Shown: positions 1 to 9,329 of the stretch, piece after piece
How the letters are laid out: each line of letters starts with the position of its first letter
Numbering within the stretch: position 1 is the first letter of the stretch
NCBI GenBank assembly: GCA_016930715.1
Contig: JAFGGC010000038.1
Location: 1-44,027, forward strand
Length of the DNA stretch: 44,027 bases
Reading direction: 5' to 3'
Source: Endomicrobiales bacterium
GTDB lineage: Bacteria; Elusimicrobiota; Endomicrobiia; Endomicrobiales; JAFGGC01
The notes under the pieces: model-generated
Told to the model about the DNA's origin: nothing
Seen by the model: the letters and a program-made list of their open reading frames with translations, nothing else
Database searches by the model: none
Program-made: the position numbers and the translations under genes

Positions 1-3000
1 TCCGGGCCTCCTGTTTAGGCTTCATTATACTGCTTTTTACACCTTATTTCAGCCTAAATTGTGGCCCAGTTTTTCCCGAGTATTATAAATATCATTCTGC
101 AATATATGTTGGATATATAGGTACAAAATACACTATTGACAAAAGCAAGCAAATAATACGTGAACAGTCCGGTCATGATACAGGGGTACGAACGACTACT
201 CTATATAATTTTGAAAATGAAGCGACATATAGAGGGGCAAGAACAAAAAATATGACTAGACAACAAAGAAGCATTATAGCCGAATATGCAAAAGGACAAG
301 ATCTTGAAAGGCCTTATGTTAAAAAATGGACTGAAAAAATAGTTGACTGGGTGGATGACAATAGTAACAATAAATTAGAAATAAGTGAAATTAGGGAAAT
401 ACGTTGTGATGGATGGGTAGAATATATTTATGCGTTAGCAGGAGTAGAAATACAGGGAGATATAATTAATGAACCTGATGAATATAATGAAACACATGAT
501 TTGGGGTTTATAAAGGTTACGAATTTGACTCCAAAGACACAATATAATGCGATGGATCCTGTTTTTAATAATGCGCCTGTTTTTGAAATAAAAGACAAGC
601 AAGGCCAATTAATTCCAAGTGGGACCACATTGCAGGACAACAGCATAACGGTTTATGCTTCTGACGGGGCGAATGGTTCGGGGCTTTATGCTCTTGAAGT
701 GTACTTAGGGAATCCGGATGGTTATGGAATTCTGATAAGCACTTCCTATCATAACTACGACCTCGACCATACATATGAACTAACTGACCTTCCAGAAGGC
801 ATCGTTTACATTCGTTCGTATGACCAGGCGGGCAATTACTCGCAACAGAATCTCTTTGTTGATTATTCTACTCCCGCCATCGAGCTTTGCGATTCTTCAG
901 GGATGGTCATTCCCGGCGGAAGCACAGCTGAGTCCCGCCAAGTAACGATAAAGGCAACCGACGGCGGGGCCGGTATACAAGAAATAACGCTCACGCCCGA
1001 AGGGGGTTCGGACAAAACCTACGCTTACGCGAATCTGGCCTCCGTTTCACGGCTTGAAGAGCTTGAACCGAAGAAAACATATACAGTCAAGGCCAAAGAC
1101 GCTCTGGGCCACGAAAGCGAAACAACATTCAACACCGGCCGATTCTGGCCTTCCTACACGCTGATAGACTGGTACGCCTTTGAGATGGACCTTGATTATA
1201 ATAACAACCCGCATTTCTTCAACGGGGACAACGGTTATGACTCTTTCCACGTTGACCCGTACGGGAACGAGGGCTATATAACTTCCGACGGTGATAATAT
1301 CTTTTATTTCGGGCCCGACGGTTCAGGCGACAACATGTTATCGGTGGTAAATGAGCCGGATGAGTTCGGAACAGACTGGGCGCCCGGGGTTTATTCTTTT
1401 GCTTTTAACAGCGAGGGCATGCCGGGAGTCATTTATCTTGGAATAGAACAGTTGGAAGACGCGTACGGGAACCTTTTTGACGTGTGCACGTACAAATTCG
1501 CGTATTGGAACGGTACCGCCTGGACAAGAAGGGAAGTTTATAACTTACCAGAAGATGTTTACGGAACGAGCGGCGGAGCCTGCGCCCTGACGTTTTCTAG
1601 GGAAGAGGACCGCTTTATCGGGCTATTTGTATGGAAAGACAACGTGGAAGGGTCATATGACACTACACCTGAGAAAATATTTGTAACAAAGCTCACGCCG
1701 TCCGGAAGCGTGATTTCAAATACATTGATAGACACGGTGGAATATCAGGAAGAAAGCGAAAGTTACGCGCGGGTTGACTACCTGGTGGTAGCGTCCGACA
1801 GGTACGGCAAAGCGCAGTCGATGTACTGCGTGAGGGACTACGCTAATGGGTCATACATCCTCAGATACTCGCCCGAAACAGGTAGTAAAATAAATATCCC
1901 AATAGACTGGGAAACCTACCCTTTTATAACGGTGGACGGCAAGAACGGAGTACATATAGCATATGAAGACGACTACGGCACGCGGCTTAAAAAAGTGGCC
2001 GGCGGGGCGCTGATTGACGACGACTTTTTCCCGTTGACGGATATAGGCAACGGGAACGGGATTTACGGCTGGTATCCGTTCCTTATGGCGGATAAGGACA
2101 TTCAGCCGGGCCAGGCCGGCAACATACACTTTGCGATATGGGATCCGGACCACGAGGAAGAGTATCCGTATTTCGTCTGTCCATTGGAAAAACCGGCCGA
2201 GGTCTATAATGTTGCCAGCGCGGAAACGCCACCGCAGGCCGGCCTTACCTCGTACAACAGCAGTATAAGCATAGGTCTTACAAACGCCTATGACGCCGGT
2301 ATAATCCAAAGCGTCACCCAGGCTGCATCGCAGGGGTTCATGTGCGTGACGGGCATCTATGACGCCGGCATAGTGGGTCCTGCCGAAGGAGATGAGACCT
2401 CCATTTTAATCAGCTACCGAGATAATGCCGCCGAAAACGAATACGCGATGTATTCTTATTCAGGTGGCCAGTGGGCCGCTGTTTCCGGACAGCAGAACGA
2501 TACCGCAAACAACAGGATAACAGCCGCCATAAACAGCCCGGGCCTGTACGCGGTCTTGGCCGAACTTCCGCCGCCGGGGACGCCGTTGAACCTTGTTGTG
2601 GTCCCGGGTGACGGTCTCGTGAACCTCAACTGGAGTGCCGTTTCCGGCGCGGCCGGTTACAATATAATGCGCGCCGCTTCGCCTTTCGTGAAGATAAACG
2701 ATGAACTTGTAACTGATACTCAGTACGTTGATACGACCGTTCAAAATGGCCACGAGTACACCTATGCCGTACTGGCGGTTGACGTTAACGGCAACGAGAG
2801 CCCGTTTCAGGATAATCCCGCGCCCACGGTCCCGAAGGGGGATTTCTTGCCTCCCGGGATGATAAACGACCTTTCAGTGTCGCGGGTCGCAGGAAGCCCC
2901 GGCAGCGTAAAGCTGGAGTGGACAGCCGCCGGAAACGACGGCTATGAAGGCGGTATAACCGGCGCGCTTTATGAAATAAGGATTTCATCCGACATAGCCC

Positions 3001-5213
3001 GCCTGTATGACGGGAGCGCGGCGGACATTACGTACAATAAGGACGTTGTCTGCGGCGAAAGGGACAGCTATACCGCAGGCGGCCTTCTCGATATGACCAC
3101 GTATTATTTCAGGGTTTGGCTCACTGACGGCTGGAATAACAGGTCCCCGGGGTCGAACGTGTGCTTCTCTTGGCTTGACGTGGCGATAGATACGATGCCT
3201 CCGAGGATATCCCTGGACGCTCTGCCGCAATACACCAACTTTTCGACGATGACGATAAGCGGTATTTATGAAGAAGAGAATCTGGACATTATCACCCTGA
3301 ACGGGATTCCGGCCGCTATAGACACCGACAACGCGACCTTTTCGGGCGTTGTTGCGCTTTCCGTTGGAGCCAACGAGATAACTGCGAGCGCGAAAGACTT
3401 GTCAGGGAATGTCGGCATTAGTTCGGGATGCGTTATTCTTGATATCGAACCACCGGTGACACAGATAGGAGTCGGGAGTTCGGAGTTGGGAGTAAACATC
3501 TGCTTCAACGCTGCGGACGACATATCCGGCGTGGCTCAAACGCTTTACCGGCTCGATTCGGGTGTGTGGACACAGTACGTGTCAACGTTCACCCTGCCGG
3601 CCGGCACGGCCGACATATACTACTATTCAACGGACAACGCCAGCAACATCGAGGCGCAGAAGAACGAACATTTCGAGGTCAGCGCTGACACCGTTGCGCC
3701 GGTATGCCAACTGCAGATCACGGGCTACAGGGTCGAGGTTGACGGTAAAACATATTTGAACTGCAACAGCTTATTCGAGATTACAGTTTTCGACCCTTCA
3801 ACATCGGTACCGTCAAGTGGTGTAAAGCAGACGCAATACCGGGTTGATGAAGGAGGCTGGCAGGTGTACTCGGTGGCGTTCGGCTTGACCCTGACCGATG
3901 GGATGCATACGCTTCATTACAGAGCGGAGGACAATGCGGGTAATGTGAGCGCGGAAAACGCGTTTGATTTTTTCGTGGACACGACAAAGCCGTTCGTCGT
4001 TGAGACCTTCCCGCCGGACGGCGGCAGGTTCAACGTGAAAAAGCACCCCGGCGTGCGCGTGGTGTTCAGCGAGCCGGTCAAGTGCGCGGATTGGGAGGAT
4101 AACGTCATAATATGCGAGCAGACAGGCAGGGGCCGCGGCTCCGGCCGATGCTGCCCGGCCAGTTTCTGCCATCCCGGCGGGCAGGGCGGCGGCCACGGGA
4201 ATTGGCCGCACGGCCACAAGGAGTTTGATATAACCTATAGCCCCGATGATTGTTCTATACTGATAAGCGGCAGGTTCAGGAATAACGCAAAGTACACGAT
4301 AACTCTGAAAGACGGTATAACCGATGTTGCGGGCAACAAGCTGGACAATTACACGTTCAGCTTCCGTACCCTGATATCCGCGAGAGAGGGCTGCCGCTAC
4401 GAGGATGAGGAAACCGGCCTTGTGATAATAGCGCTTCCCGATACCCTTCCATGCGACGGCTGGTTCGATGTTTCAATAATCGATAACGTTCGCCTGCCGA
4501 GGATCAAAAAGCCGTTCAGGTGGCTGTTCAACGGAAAGAAGGCCTACCTGATACTCTACCGCGATGAGGACGACAGGATAGTTGAACAGGAAGTCAAAAG
4601 GGCTTTCAGATTGGTGGTTGTCTTGAAGGACCGCTGGTTGGCCTTCGCCCCGGGTTCATCGTCCGGCAGTCGGTCAAAGCCGATGGACATCAAGAACGTG
4701 AAGCTCTATCAGGTGGGCACGCCTTCCGAGGCGGCCCGTCTTGCCCTTCACAGGGTTCCCGGCCTGTCAGCATCCACTGTGGCTGATACGGGGCAGGCGT
4801 ACAGGGCTTTTGCGCTTTCATCTCAGAGCGCCGACGAGGGGGCGGAAGAAGTGTCGGCGGATGTGCATTCATTCGGAATGTTCACGCTCGCGGGTTTCGC
4901 GCCGCCGGATGAGTCTCTGGGCGACCTGAGCTGCTATCCGAACCCGTTCGACCCGTTAAGGCAGAACCTGACAATTCAATACTATCTTATTAGCACCAGC
5001 GAGGTAGACATAGCGGTTTACGACCTGCTTGGAAACCTCGTCAAGACCTGGAAGCTTCCGTCCGGGGGAGGAGGAGGGGCCCAGACGGGCCTCAACACCC
5101 ATCTATGGGATGGCCGCAACGGCGAAGGCAGAGTAATAGCCAGCGGCGGGTATATAGTCTACGTCCGCGCGGACGGCCAGTCACGGAAGTTTAAAGTGCT
5201 GGGGGTGAAATAA
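1..5213 (+). CDS. Large exported protein: permuted NlpC/P60-like hydrolase, Ig/FN3 array, FlgD-like C-terminal domain (5' partial)
   Basis: The frame of the ATG at 252 stays open leftward to base 3 with no stop and no upstream ATG, so the gene probably begins outside the window. The added residues contain a hydrophobic signal-peptide-like stretch (about 12-58) followed by HSAIYVG (93-113). With RCDGWVEYIYALAG (402-443, Cys codon 405-407) this gives the His-before-Cys order of circularly permuted NlpC/P60 papain-like hydrolases (YaeF/YiiX type). An EF-hand-like loop, DDNSNNKLEISE, lies between them (354-389). Then follow Ig-like domains, a propeller-like region (about 1150-2200), two FN3 domains (about 2570-3190), OmpL47/Ig-like domains, an SbsA-type Big_5 domain (about 3985-4370) and a C-terminal FlgD-like domain with CYPNPFDP (from about 4930). 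Likely surface-exposed or secreted; the hydrolase substrate is unknown. The first ~0.8 kb is clearly more AT-rich than the rest. Confidence 0.8.
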   Translation, partial: RASCLGFIILLFTPYFSLNCGPVFPEYYKYHSAIYVGYIGTKYTIDKSKQIIREQSGHDTGVRTTTLYNFENEATYRGARTKNMTRQQRSIIAEYAKGQDLERPYVKKWTEKIVDWVDDNSNNKLEISEIREIRCDGWVEYIYALAGVEIQGDIINEPDEYNETHDLGFIKVTNLTPKTQYNAMDPVFNNAPVFEIKDKQGQLIPSGTTLQDNSITVYASDGANGSGLYALEVYLGNPDGYGILISTSYHNYDLDHTYELTDLPEGIVYIRSYDQAGNYSQQNLFVDYSTPAIELCDSSGMVIPGGSTAESRQVTIKATDGGAGIQEITLTPEGGSDKTYAYANLASVSRLEELEPKKTYTVKAKDALGHESETTFNTGRFWPSYTLIDWYAFEMDLDYNNNPHFFNGDNGYDSFHVDPYGNEGYITSDGDNIFYFGPDGSGDNMLSVVNEPDEFGTDWAPGVYSFAFNSEGMPGVIYLGIEQLEDAYGNLFDVCTYKFAYWNGTAWTRREVYNLPEDVYGTSGGACALTFSREEDRFIGLFVWKDNVEGSYDTTPEKIFVTKLTPSGSVISNTLIDTVEYQEESESYARVDYLVVASDRYGKAQSMYCVRDYANGSYILRYSPETGSKINIPIDWETYPFITVDGKNGVHIAYEDDYGTRLKKVAGGALIDDDFFPLTDIGNGNGIYGWYPFLMADKDIQPGQAGNIHFAIWDPDHEEEYPYFVCPLEKPAEVYNVASAETPPQAGLTSYNSSISIGLTNAYDAGIIQSVTQAASQGFMCVTGIYDAGIVGPAEGDETSILISYRDNAAENEYAMYSYSGGQWAAVSGQQNDTANNRITAAINSPGLYAVLAELPPPGTPLNLVVVPGDGLVNLNWSAVSGAAGYNIMRAASPFVKINDELVTDTQYVDTTVQNGHEYTYAVLAVDVNGNESPFQDNPAPTVPKGDFLPPGMINDLSVSRVAGSPGSVKLEWTAAGNDGYEGGITGALYEIRISSDIARLYDGSAADITYNKDVVCGERDSYTAGGLLDMTTYYFRVWLTDGWNNRSPGSNVCFSWLDVAIDTMPPRISLDALPQYTNFSTMTISGIYEEENLDIITLNGIPAAIDTDNATFSGVVALSVGANEITASAKDLSGNVGISSGCVILDIEPPVTQIGVGSSELGVNICFNAADDISGVAQTLYRLDSGVWTQYVSTFTLPAGTADIYYYSTDNASNIEAQKNEHFEVSADTVAPVCQLQITGYRVEVDGKTYLNCNSLFEITVFDPSTSVPSSGVKQTQYRVDEGGWQVYSVAFGLTLTDGMHTLHYRAEDNAGNVSAENAFDFFVDTTKPFVVETFPPDGGRFNVKKHPGVRVVFSEPVKCADWEDNVIICEQTGRGRGSGRCCPASFCHPGGQGGGHGNWPHGHKEFDITYSPDDCSILISGRFRNNAKYTITLKDGITDVAGNKLDNYTFSFRTLISAREGCRYEDEETGLVIIALPDTLPCDGWFDVSIIDNVRLPRIKKPFRWLFNGKKAYLILYRDEDDRIVEQEVKRAFRLVVVLKDRWLAFAPGSSSGSRSKPMDIKNVKLYQVGTPSEAARLALHRVPGLSASTVADTGQAYRAFALSSQSADEGAEEVSADVHSFGMFTLAGFAPPDESLGDLSCYPNPFDPLRQNLTIQYYLISTSEVDIAVYDLLGNLVKTWKLPSGGGGGAQTGLNTHLWDGRNGEGRVIASGGYIVYVRADGQSRKFKVLGVK

Positions 5214-5214
5214 C

Positions 5215-6138
5215 ATGAAAAAACTAATAATAATTATATCCATTCTGATTTCATCGATTCAGACAAACTTGTCGGCCGCTGTTCTCGGCCTTGCCCGGGA
5301 AGACGGTGGCGTACCCGGAGCTTTCTTAAGCTACGGAGCGGGTGCGAGGGCATTGGGAATGGGCAAGGCGTTTGTAGGTGTATCGGATGACGCTTCGTCT
5401 GTTTATTGGAACGCGGCCGGTACAACCCAGCTTGAAAACCCGCAAATCTGCGCTTTATATGCCAGCTTATACGAGGAAACAGGATTCGGTTTTGCCAGCT
5501 ACGCCCGGCCTTTCAGTGGCGGGGCAATAGGCGCGGCTCTTGTAAATCTGAACTCCGGCGGGTTTCAATTGAGGGACGAGTTAAACTATGAGACCGGAAT
5601 TGGTTCACTTAGCGAAACTGCGGGTATTGTGTCTTACGCAAGGCCGGTTATTTCCGGCGGAAAACTTTCGTGCGGGGTCAGCTTGAAAATAGTGAATCAA
5701 AGGATAAACGCCCTTTCAGATACAGGTTATGGAATTGACGCGGGGCTTATGTGGAACGCAATACCGGCGGTATCATTGGGTTTGAACGTTCAGAATATAG
5801 TCGCTCCGACTCTCAAGCTCAAGGAAAATGCCGACGTCTATCCTTTGAGCGTGACGGCCGGGCTCGGCTGGAAGGTCTTCAGCAATAAACTGCTCGTTGC
5901 GATTGATGTCAACAAGACTGAAGGCAGGCAGGTAAAAACGCGGCTCGGCGCGGAATACGTGTTCCTGGACATGTTTGCCGTAAGGGCCGGTCTTGACGAG
6001 ACCGAGCTCGCCACGGGCGCCGGTTTCAGATGGGGAGACTACAGCCTTGACTATGCTTTTGCCTACCACGATGCCTGGAGCGGCCACGAAAATCTGGGTA
6101 TCTCCCACCGCGTAGGTTTTTCTGTGAACTTCCGCTAG
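5215..6138 (+). CDS. PorV/PorQ-family outer-membrane beta-barrel protein
   Basis: 307 residues with a clean signal peptide (MKKLIIIISILISSIQTNLSA). After it comes the family hallmark GARALGMGKAFVGVSDDASSVYWNAAG, where a small-residue-rich strand leads to the WNPAG-like motif of PorV/PorQ (UPF0164-like) barrels. The rest is alternating strand-forming sequence ending in aromatic FSVNFR, as expected for an outer-membrane barrel. In Bacteroidota, PorV shuttles type IX cargo from the translocon to the attachment complex; that role here is inferred. It starts one base after the stop of the FlgD-tailed protein, so the two are almost certainly co-translated and may be partners. Confidence 0.8.
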   Translation: MKKLIIIISILISSIQTNLSAAVLGLAREDGGVPGAFLSYGAGARALGMGKAFVGVSDDASSVYWNAAGTTQLENPQICALYASLYEETGFGFASYARPFSGGAIGAALVNLNSGGFQLRDELNYETGIGSLSETAGIVSYARPVISGGKLSCGVSLKIVNQRINALSDTGYGIDAGLMWNAIPAVSLGLNVQNIVAPTLKLKENADVYPLSVTAGLGWKVFSNKLLVAIDVNKTEGRQVKTRLGAEYVFLDMFAVRAGLDETELATGAGFRWGDYSLDYAFAYHDAWSGHENLGISHRVGFSVNFR

Positions 6139-6140
6139 AA

Positions 6141-6240
6141 GCAAGTAAAAGGTGAATGTTGAAAGGTAAAAGTTAATGTCATAATCAATGTGTTTTCAGC
6201 TGCCTTGAAAACACGTACCGTGTACCATTTACCGTTTACC
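6141..6240 (+). repeat. Intergenic inverted-repeat element, GGTAAAAG/CTTTTACC family
   Basis: The spacer after the first PorV-like gene holds GTAAAAGGTG and GGTAAAAGTTAA on the left and ACCATTTACCGTTTACC on the right, roughly complementary. A perfect 9-bp hairpin lies inside (GTGTTTTCA 6190-6198 with TGAAAACAC 6206-6214). Similar half-sites recur near 22955, 23580-23662 and 32534-32628, so this is a dispersed element. No coding content was seen. Confidence 0.6.
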
Positions 6241-6252
6241 TGTCGTTAGTGT

Positions 6253-6282
6253 TTGACAAATCGGCATTGTTTTTGATATCAT
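6253..6282 (+). promoter_or_regulatory. Sigma-70-type promoter upstream of the 6318 gene
   Basis: TTGACA (6253-6258), an 18-bp spacer and TATCAT (6277-6282) lie about 35 bp before the TTG start at 6318. It is the only good promoter match in this spacer and would begin the second cargo/barrel transcript. Pattern match only. Confidence 0.5.
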
Positions 6283-6317
6283 AATCGAAAATCCGGCCGG
6301 GGAATATAGGAGCGGAC

Positions 6318-7514
6318 TTGAAGAGATTAGCGGTTTTAGGGGCGGTAATCTTCCTGTTCTGGGGGAACATTCAGGCGGCGATATCGACTTACGAAGAAGC
6401 CGGCGCCACCGTTTTCGAACTCTTCCCTTTCTTAGGCCCTTCCCAGTTCACTCAAACAAAAGACTGGATCAGCGCCGATACCTATATCGCGCTCACGAGC
6501 ACTCCCACGAAAACGATAGACGAGATAGAACTTGCCACGGGCATACACGCATTTATCGAAGAGTCTCCGGAAGCGCTCCCGCAGTTTCTTACCCGAAACC
6601 ATTCAAGGTATTTTTACACGGTCTACCCCGAAGAAGACACCCAGTTTTCCGTAATTTTCAACGACCCCTACTCCAACCCGCCTTCTGCCGGTTACCCGAA
6701 AGTGGTCTATTGGCCGGACGGCTCGTCCACCACCACTTCCCTTCCGCTTGAAGAAGGCGCCGCCGTCTCCGGCGGCACGCTGTATTCGAAAAGCGTTTCC
6801 GGTCTCGCCCAGGGTTTATACTGGTACAAGTACGTCCACCTGAACGCGAATCTTTCTTCCGAATACGAGCTTGAAACAAGTTCGTTCGCTGTCTCGGCAA
6901 GGCCGGCATCCTGTACGAATCACGGCATACAGAATAACGCCGTGGTTTCAAACGGCAAGATAATGCTTAGATGGGGAAGCCCGGCAAGCTCGAACAGCCC
7001 CGGCAGTCACAGAGCCCCTTCCGATACCATAGCGATGTACAGGTTATATTTCGGGACCGATCAAACTAACCTGCCATTGCTGTACGAAGGGACTTCGACT
7101 TATTATGAAATAGACTCGCTGGACTATAATGAAGACTATTACTGGTATGTTGTTTCGGTTAACATATACGGAGTAGAATCGACGGGAGCCGTCTATAAAT
7201 TTACCACGATACTTCCCATTCCAAAGGCGTTCAATTATCCCAATCCGTTCAACCCGGCGCTAAATGAAACCACCAACATCTGTTTTACGATGAACGAAGC
7301 CGGTTTTGCCGAAGTCAACGTGTTTTCAGAATACGGAGATCTGTGCTGGCAGAAAACGGTTTACAATCTGCCCACGGGTGTTAATGAAGTTAATTATGAC
7401 GGCAGGGACGACAACGGCCAGATAATGTACAACGGGACATACGTAGCCGTGATAAAGAAGAAATACGCGACAAAGGAAGAAAAGGAAAAATGCAGAATAC
7501 TGGTTATAAAGTAA
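6318..7514 (+). CDS. Exported protein with FN3-like domain and FlgD-like C-terminal sorting domain
   Basis: 398 residues. The start is TTG at 6318, supported by the Shine-Dalgarno AGGAG 7 bases upstream and by an immediate signal peptide (KRLAVLGAVIFLFWGNIQA). Residues 30-200 are not recognised. About 205-297 looks like a fibronectin type III domain (TYYEIDSLDYNEDYYWYVV). About 300-398 is a FlgD-type Ig-like domain with FNYPNPFNP, then NGTYVAVI and a Lys-rich end. Such tails resemble type IX sorting domains of exported proteins in several phyla. The last 25 bases overlap the next gene, a PorV-like barrel fused to TPRs, which points to translational coupling. No enzymatic function can be assigned. 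Confidence 0.75.
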   Translation: MKRLAVLGAVIFLFWGNIQAAISTYEEAGATVFELFPFLGPSQFTQTKDWISADTYIALTSTPTKTIDEIELATGIHAFIEESPEALPQFLTRNHSRYFYTVYPEEDTQFSVIFNDPYSNPPSAGYPKVVYWPDGSSTTTSLPLEEGAAVSGGTLYSKSVSGLAQGLYWYKYVHLNANLSSEYELETSSFAVSARPASCTNHGIQNNAVVSNGKIMLRWGSPASSNSPGSHRAPSDTIAMYRLYFGTDQTNLPLLYEGTSTYYEIDSLDYNEDYYWYVVSVNIYGVESTGAVYKFTTILPIPKAFNYPNPFNPALNETTNICFTMNEAGFAEVNVFSEYGDLCWQKTVYNLPTGVNEVNYDGRDDNGQIMYNGTYVAVIKKKYATKEEKEKCRILVIK

Positions 7515-9319
7515 TCGTTTTCGTTGCCGTCGCGGGCTTAATGTGCGGGAAATTATATGCCGGCAACCGGGCGCATTTTCTGACCCACGGGCCTTCCGTT
7601 GGCGCGTACGGACTTGCTGAAGCGGCAACTGCGCTCAACGGGGATATTTCATATTCATTCTTCAATCCGGCTCATTTGGCTTCACTTAAATCTAACAGCA
7701 TAGGACTCGCGCATTTTCCGCTGGTGGAAGGCACGATGTACAACTACGCCCAGTTTTCGCTTCCCGTGTTGGAACGATACGGGGCGGGTATATCCGCAAT
7801 AAACCTGAGAAGCGGCGATGTTGAAATAAGGCAGAATATCAATGATACCCCTGAAATAATCAACACGAACCAGTGGGCGTACAACCTGACATTCGCGAGA
7901 CGATTCAGCGGACTCTATGACACAAATATCGGCCTCAATCTGAAGGTTGTATCCTATAGCATGTATAAGTATTCAGCCAATGGATACGGTGCGGATATCG
8001 GGGCGTCAAAGAAAATCAAGGGGCCGATGATATTCGGCGAGCAGAGCACTATCGATACCGGCGTTTCTTTGCTTAATATCGTCCAGCCCGCCATAAAACT
8101 GGTGTCCGAAGAAGAAAGGCTCGGAGGCATATACAGGATTGGCGCGGCGATAACACTACCGACTGTTTACAGGCTGGATTCGATGGATTCCATTGCACTT
8201 GCAGTTGATGGTGTGTATCAGGAAGAGAATGCCGCCGCGGCCGTGGGTGTTGACTACATCTTTATGTCCAACTATCACGTCAGAGCAGGCGGTTTCAAGG
8301 ATCATTTCACAATCGGACTTGGAGGGAGGATCCAGGATTTTGAGGTCAACTACGCCATGGATCTGAGCGCTTACGATAATTTGAGCAAATTTGGATTTGC
8401 GTACAACTGGGGCGAGAAGAAACAGGAAAAAGCTAAAAAGAAAAAAGAGCTCGACAGGGCAAAAGCCGACAAAGACCTACTTGAAGAAGCAAAGCAAAAA
8501 CTAAACGAAGCAGAACAGATTGAACAGGCCAGGAGGAAGGAAGCGCGGCCACTTTACAGGGATGCAATGAAGGATTATAAGAAAAAGAGATATTTGATGG
8601 CGGCCGATAAATTCAGGAGCATAATGATAGAGTATCCCGAATACTCTGCGGCTGAGGTTTATTACAATAAAATCGAGAACAACATGGGCGAAACCTCTCA
8701 GCAGTCGCTTGAATCAGATTTTGAAAAAGTGTCATATGCAAAAGGATACGTCGATTACAGGGAGCAGAAATTTGGAGATGCCCTGAATGAATGGAGCAAG
8801 GTTCTGCAGTTGAACCCAAAGAGGGATGAACTGAAAGAATATTCGGAGCGGGTGCAGGCGTACCTGAAGGATGAAGAGCGCAGGGAAAAAGAAAAGGAGA
8901 TAGAAGCAAGAATAGCGAAAGCATATGATGGCGGCGTGGCGGACTACAACGCGGCAAGATGGGTGTCGTGCATCAAGAAGATGGAAAACGTCCAAAGCAT
9001 ATGCAAGAATGAACCCATACCGACTTCGCTCGAATGGAACAATAAGGCCGCAGAGTATATTGATAGGTCAATAAAAGAGATAGCAAGGATCGCCAAACAG
9101 AAAGCTCCTGAAGAAAAAGCAAAACAACAGGAAATAGAAGTTGACGTCGAAGGGTCCCGGAAGAAATATAATGAGGGTCTTGTGCTTTATGCTCAAGGAA
9201 AGATTGCCGAAGCGGTGCGGGTATGGGAGATAGCCGTCAGGCTGGATCCGGACAATCAAAAAGCGAAACGGGCAATAGAAAAAGGACAAGAGGAACTTGA
9301 CCTTAACAAGAAAAAATAG
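7490..9319 (+). CDS. PorV/PorQ-like barrel fused to C-terminal coiled coil and TPR domain
   Basis: 609 residues starting inside the preceding gene. A signal peptide (to about residue 25) precedes GPSVGAYGLAEAATALNGDISYSFFNPAHLAS, the PorV/PorQ signature. Strand-rich barrel sequence continues to about residue 305. A charged Lys/Glu helix (about 310-350) follows, then TPR-like repeats such as AMKDYKKKRYLMAADKF, YVDYREQKFGDALNEW and GLVLYAQGKIAEAVRVWEIA. PorV-family proteins normally end with the barrel (300-400 residues), so a helical extension of about 300 residues is unusual. It would sit in the periplasm if the usual barrel topology holds, possibly as a scaffold. Pairing with the upstream FlgD-tailed protein suggests a dedicated partner; this is inference. 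Confidence 0.75.
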   Translation: MQNTGYKVIVFVAVAGLMCGKLYAGNRAHFLTHGPSVGAYGLAEAATALNGDISYSFFNPAHLASLKSNSIGLAHFPLVEGTMYNYAQFSLPVLERYGAGISAINLRSGDVEIRQNINDTPEIINTNQWAYNLTFARRFSGLYDTNIGLNLKVVSYSMYKYSANGYGADIGASKKIKGPMIFGEQSTIDTGVSLLNIVQPAIKLVSEEERLGGIYRIGAAITLPTVYRLDSMDSIALAVDGVYQEENAAAAVGVDYIFMSNYHVRAGGFKDHFTIGLGGRIQDFEVNYAMDLSAYDNLSKFGFAYNWGEKKQEKAKKKKELDRAKADKDLLEEAKQKLNEAEQIEQARRKEARPLYRDAMKDYKKKRYLMAADKFRSIMIEYPEYSAAEVYYNKIENNMGETSQQSLESDFEKVSYAKGYVDYREQKFGDALNEWSKVLQLNPKRDELKEYSERVQAYLKDEERREKEKEIEARIAKAYDGGVADYNAARWVSCIKKMENVQSICKNEPIPTSLEWNNKAAEYIDRSIKEIARIAKQKAPEEKAKQQEIEVDVEGSRKKYNEGLVLYAQGKIAEAVRVWEIAVRLDPDNQKAKRAIEKGQEELDLNKKK

Positions 9320-9329
9320 TGGAGGGGTT

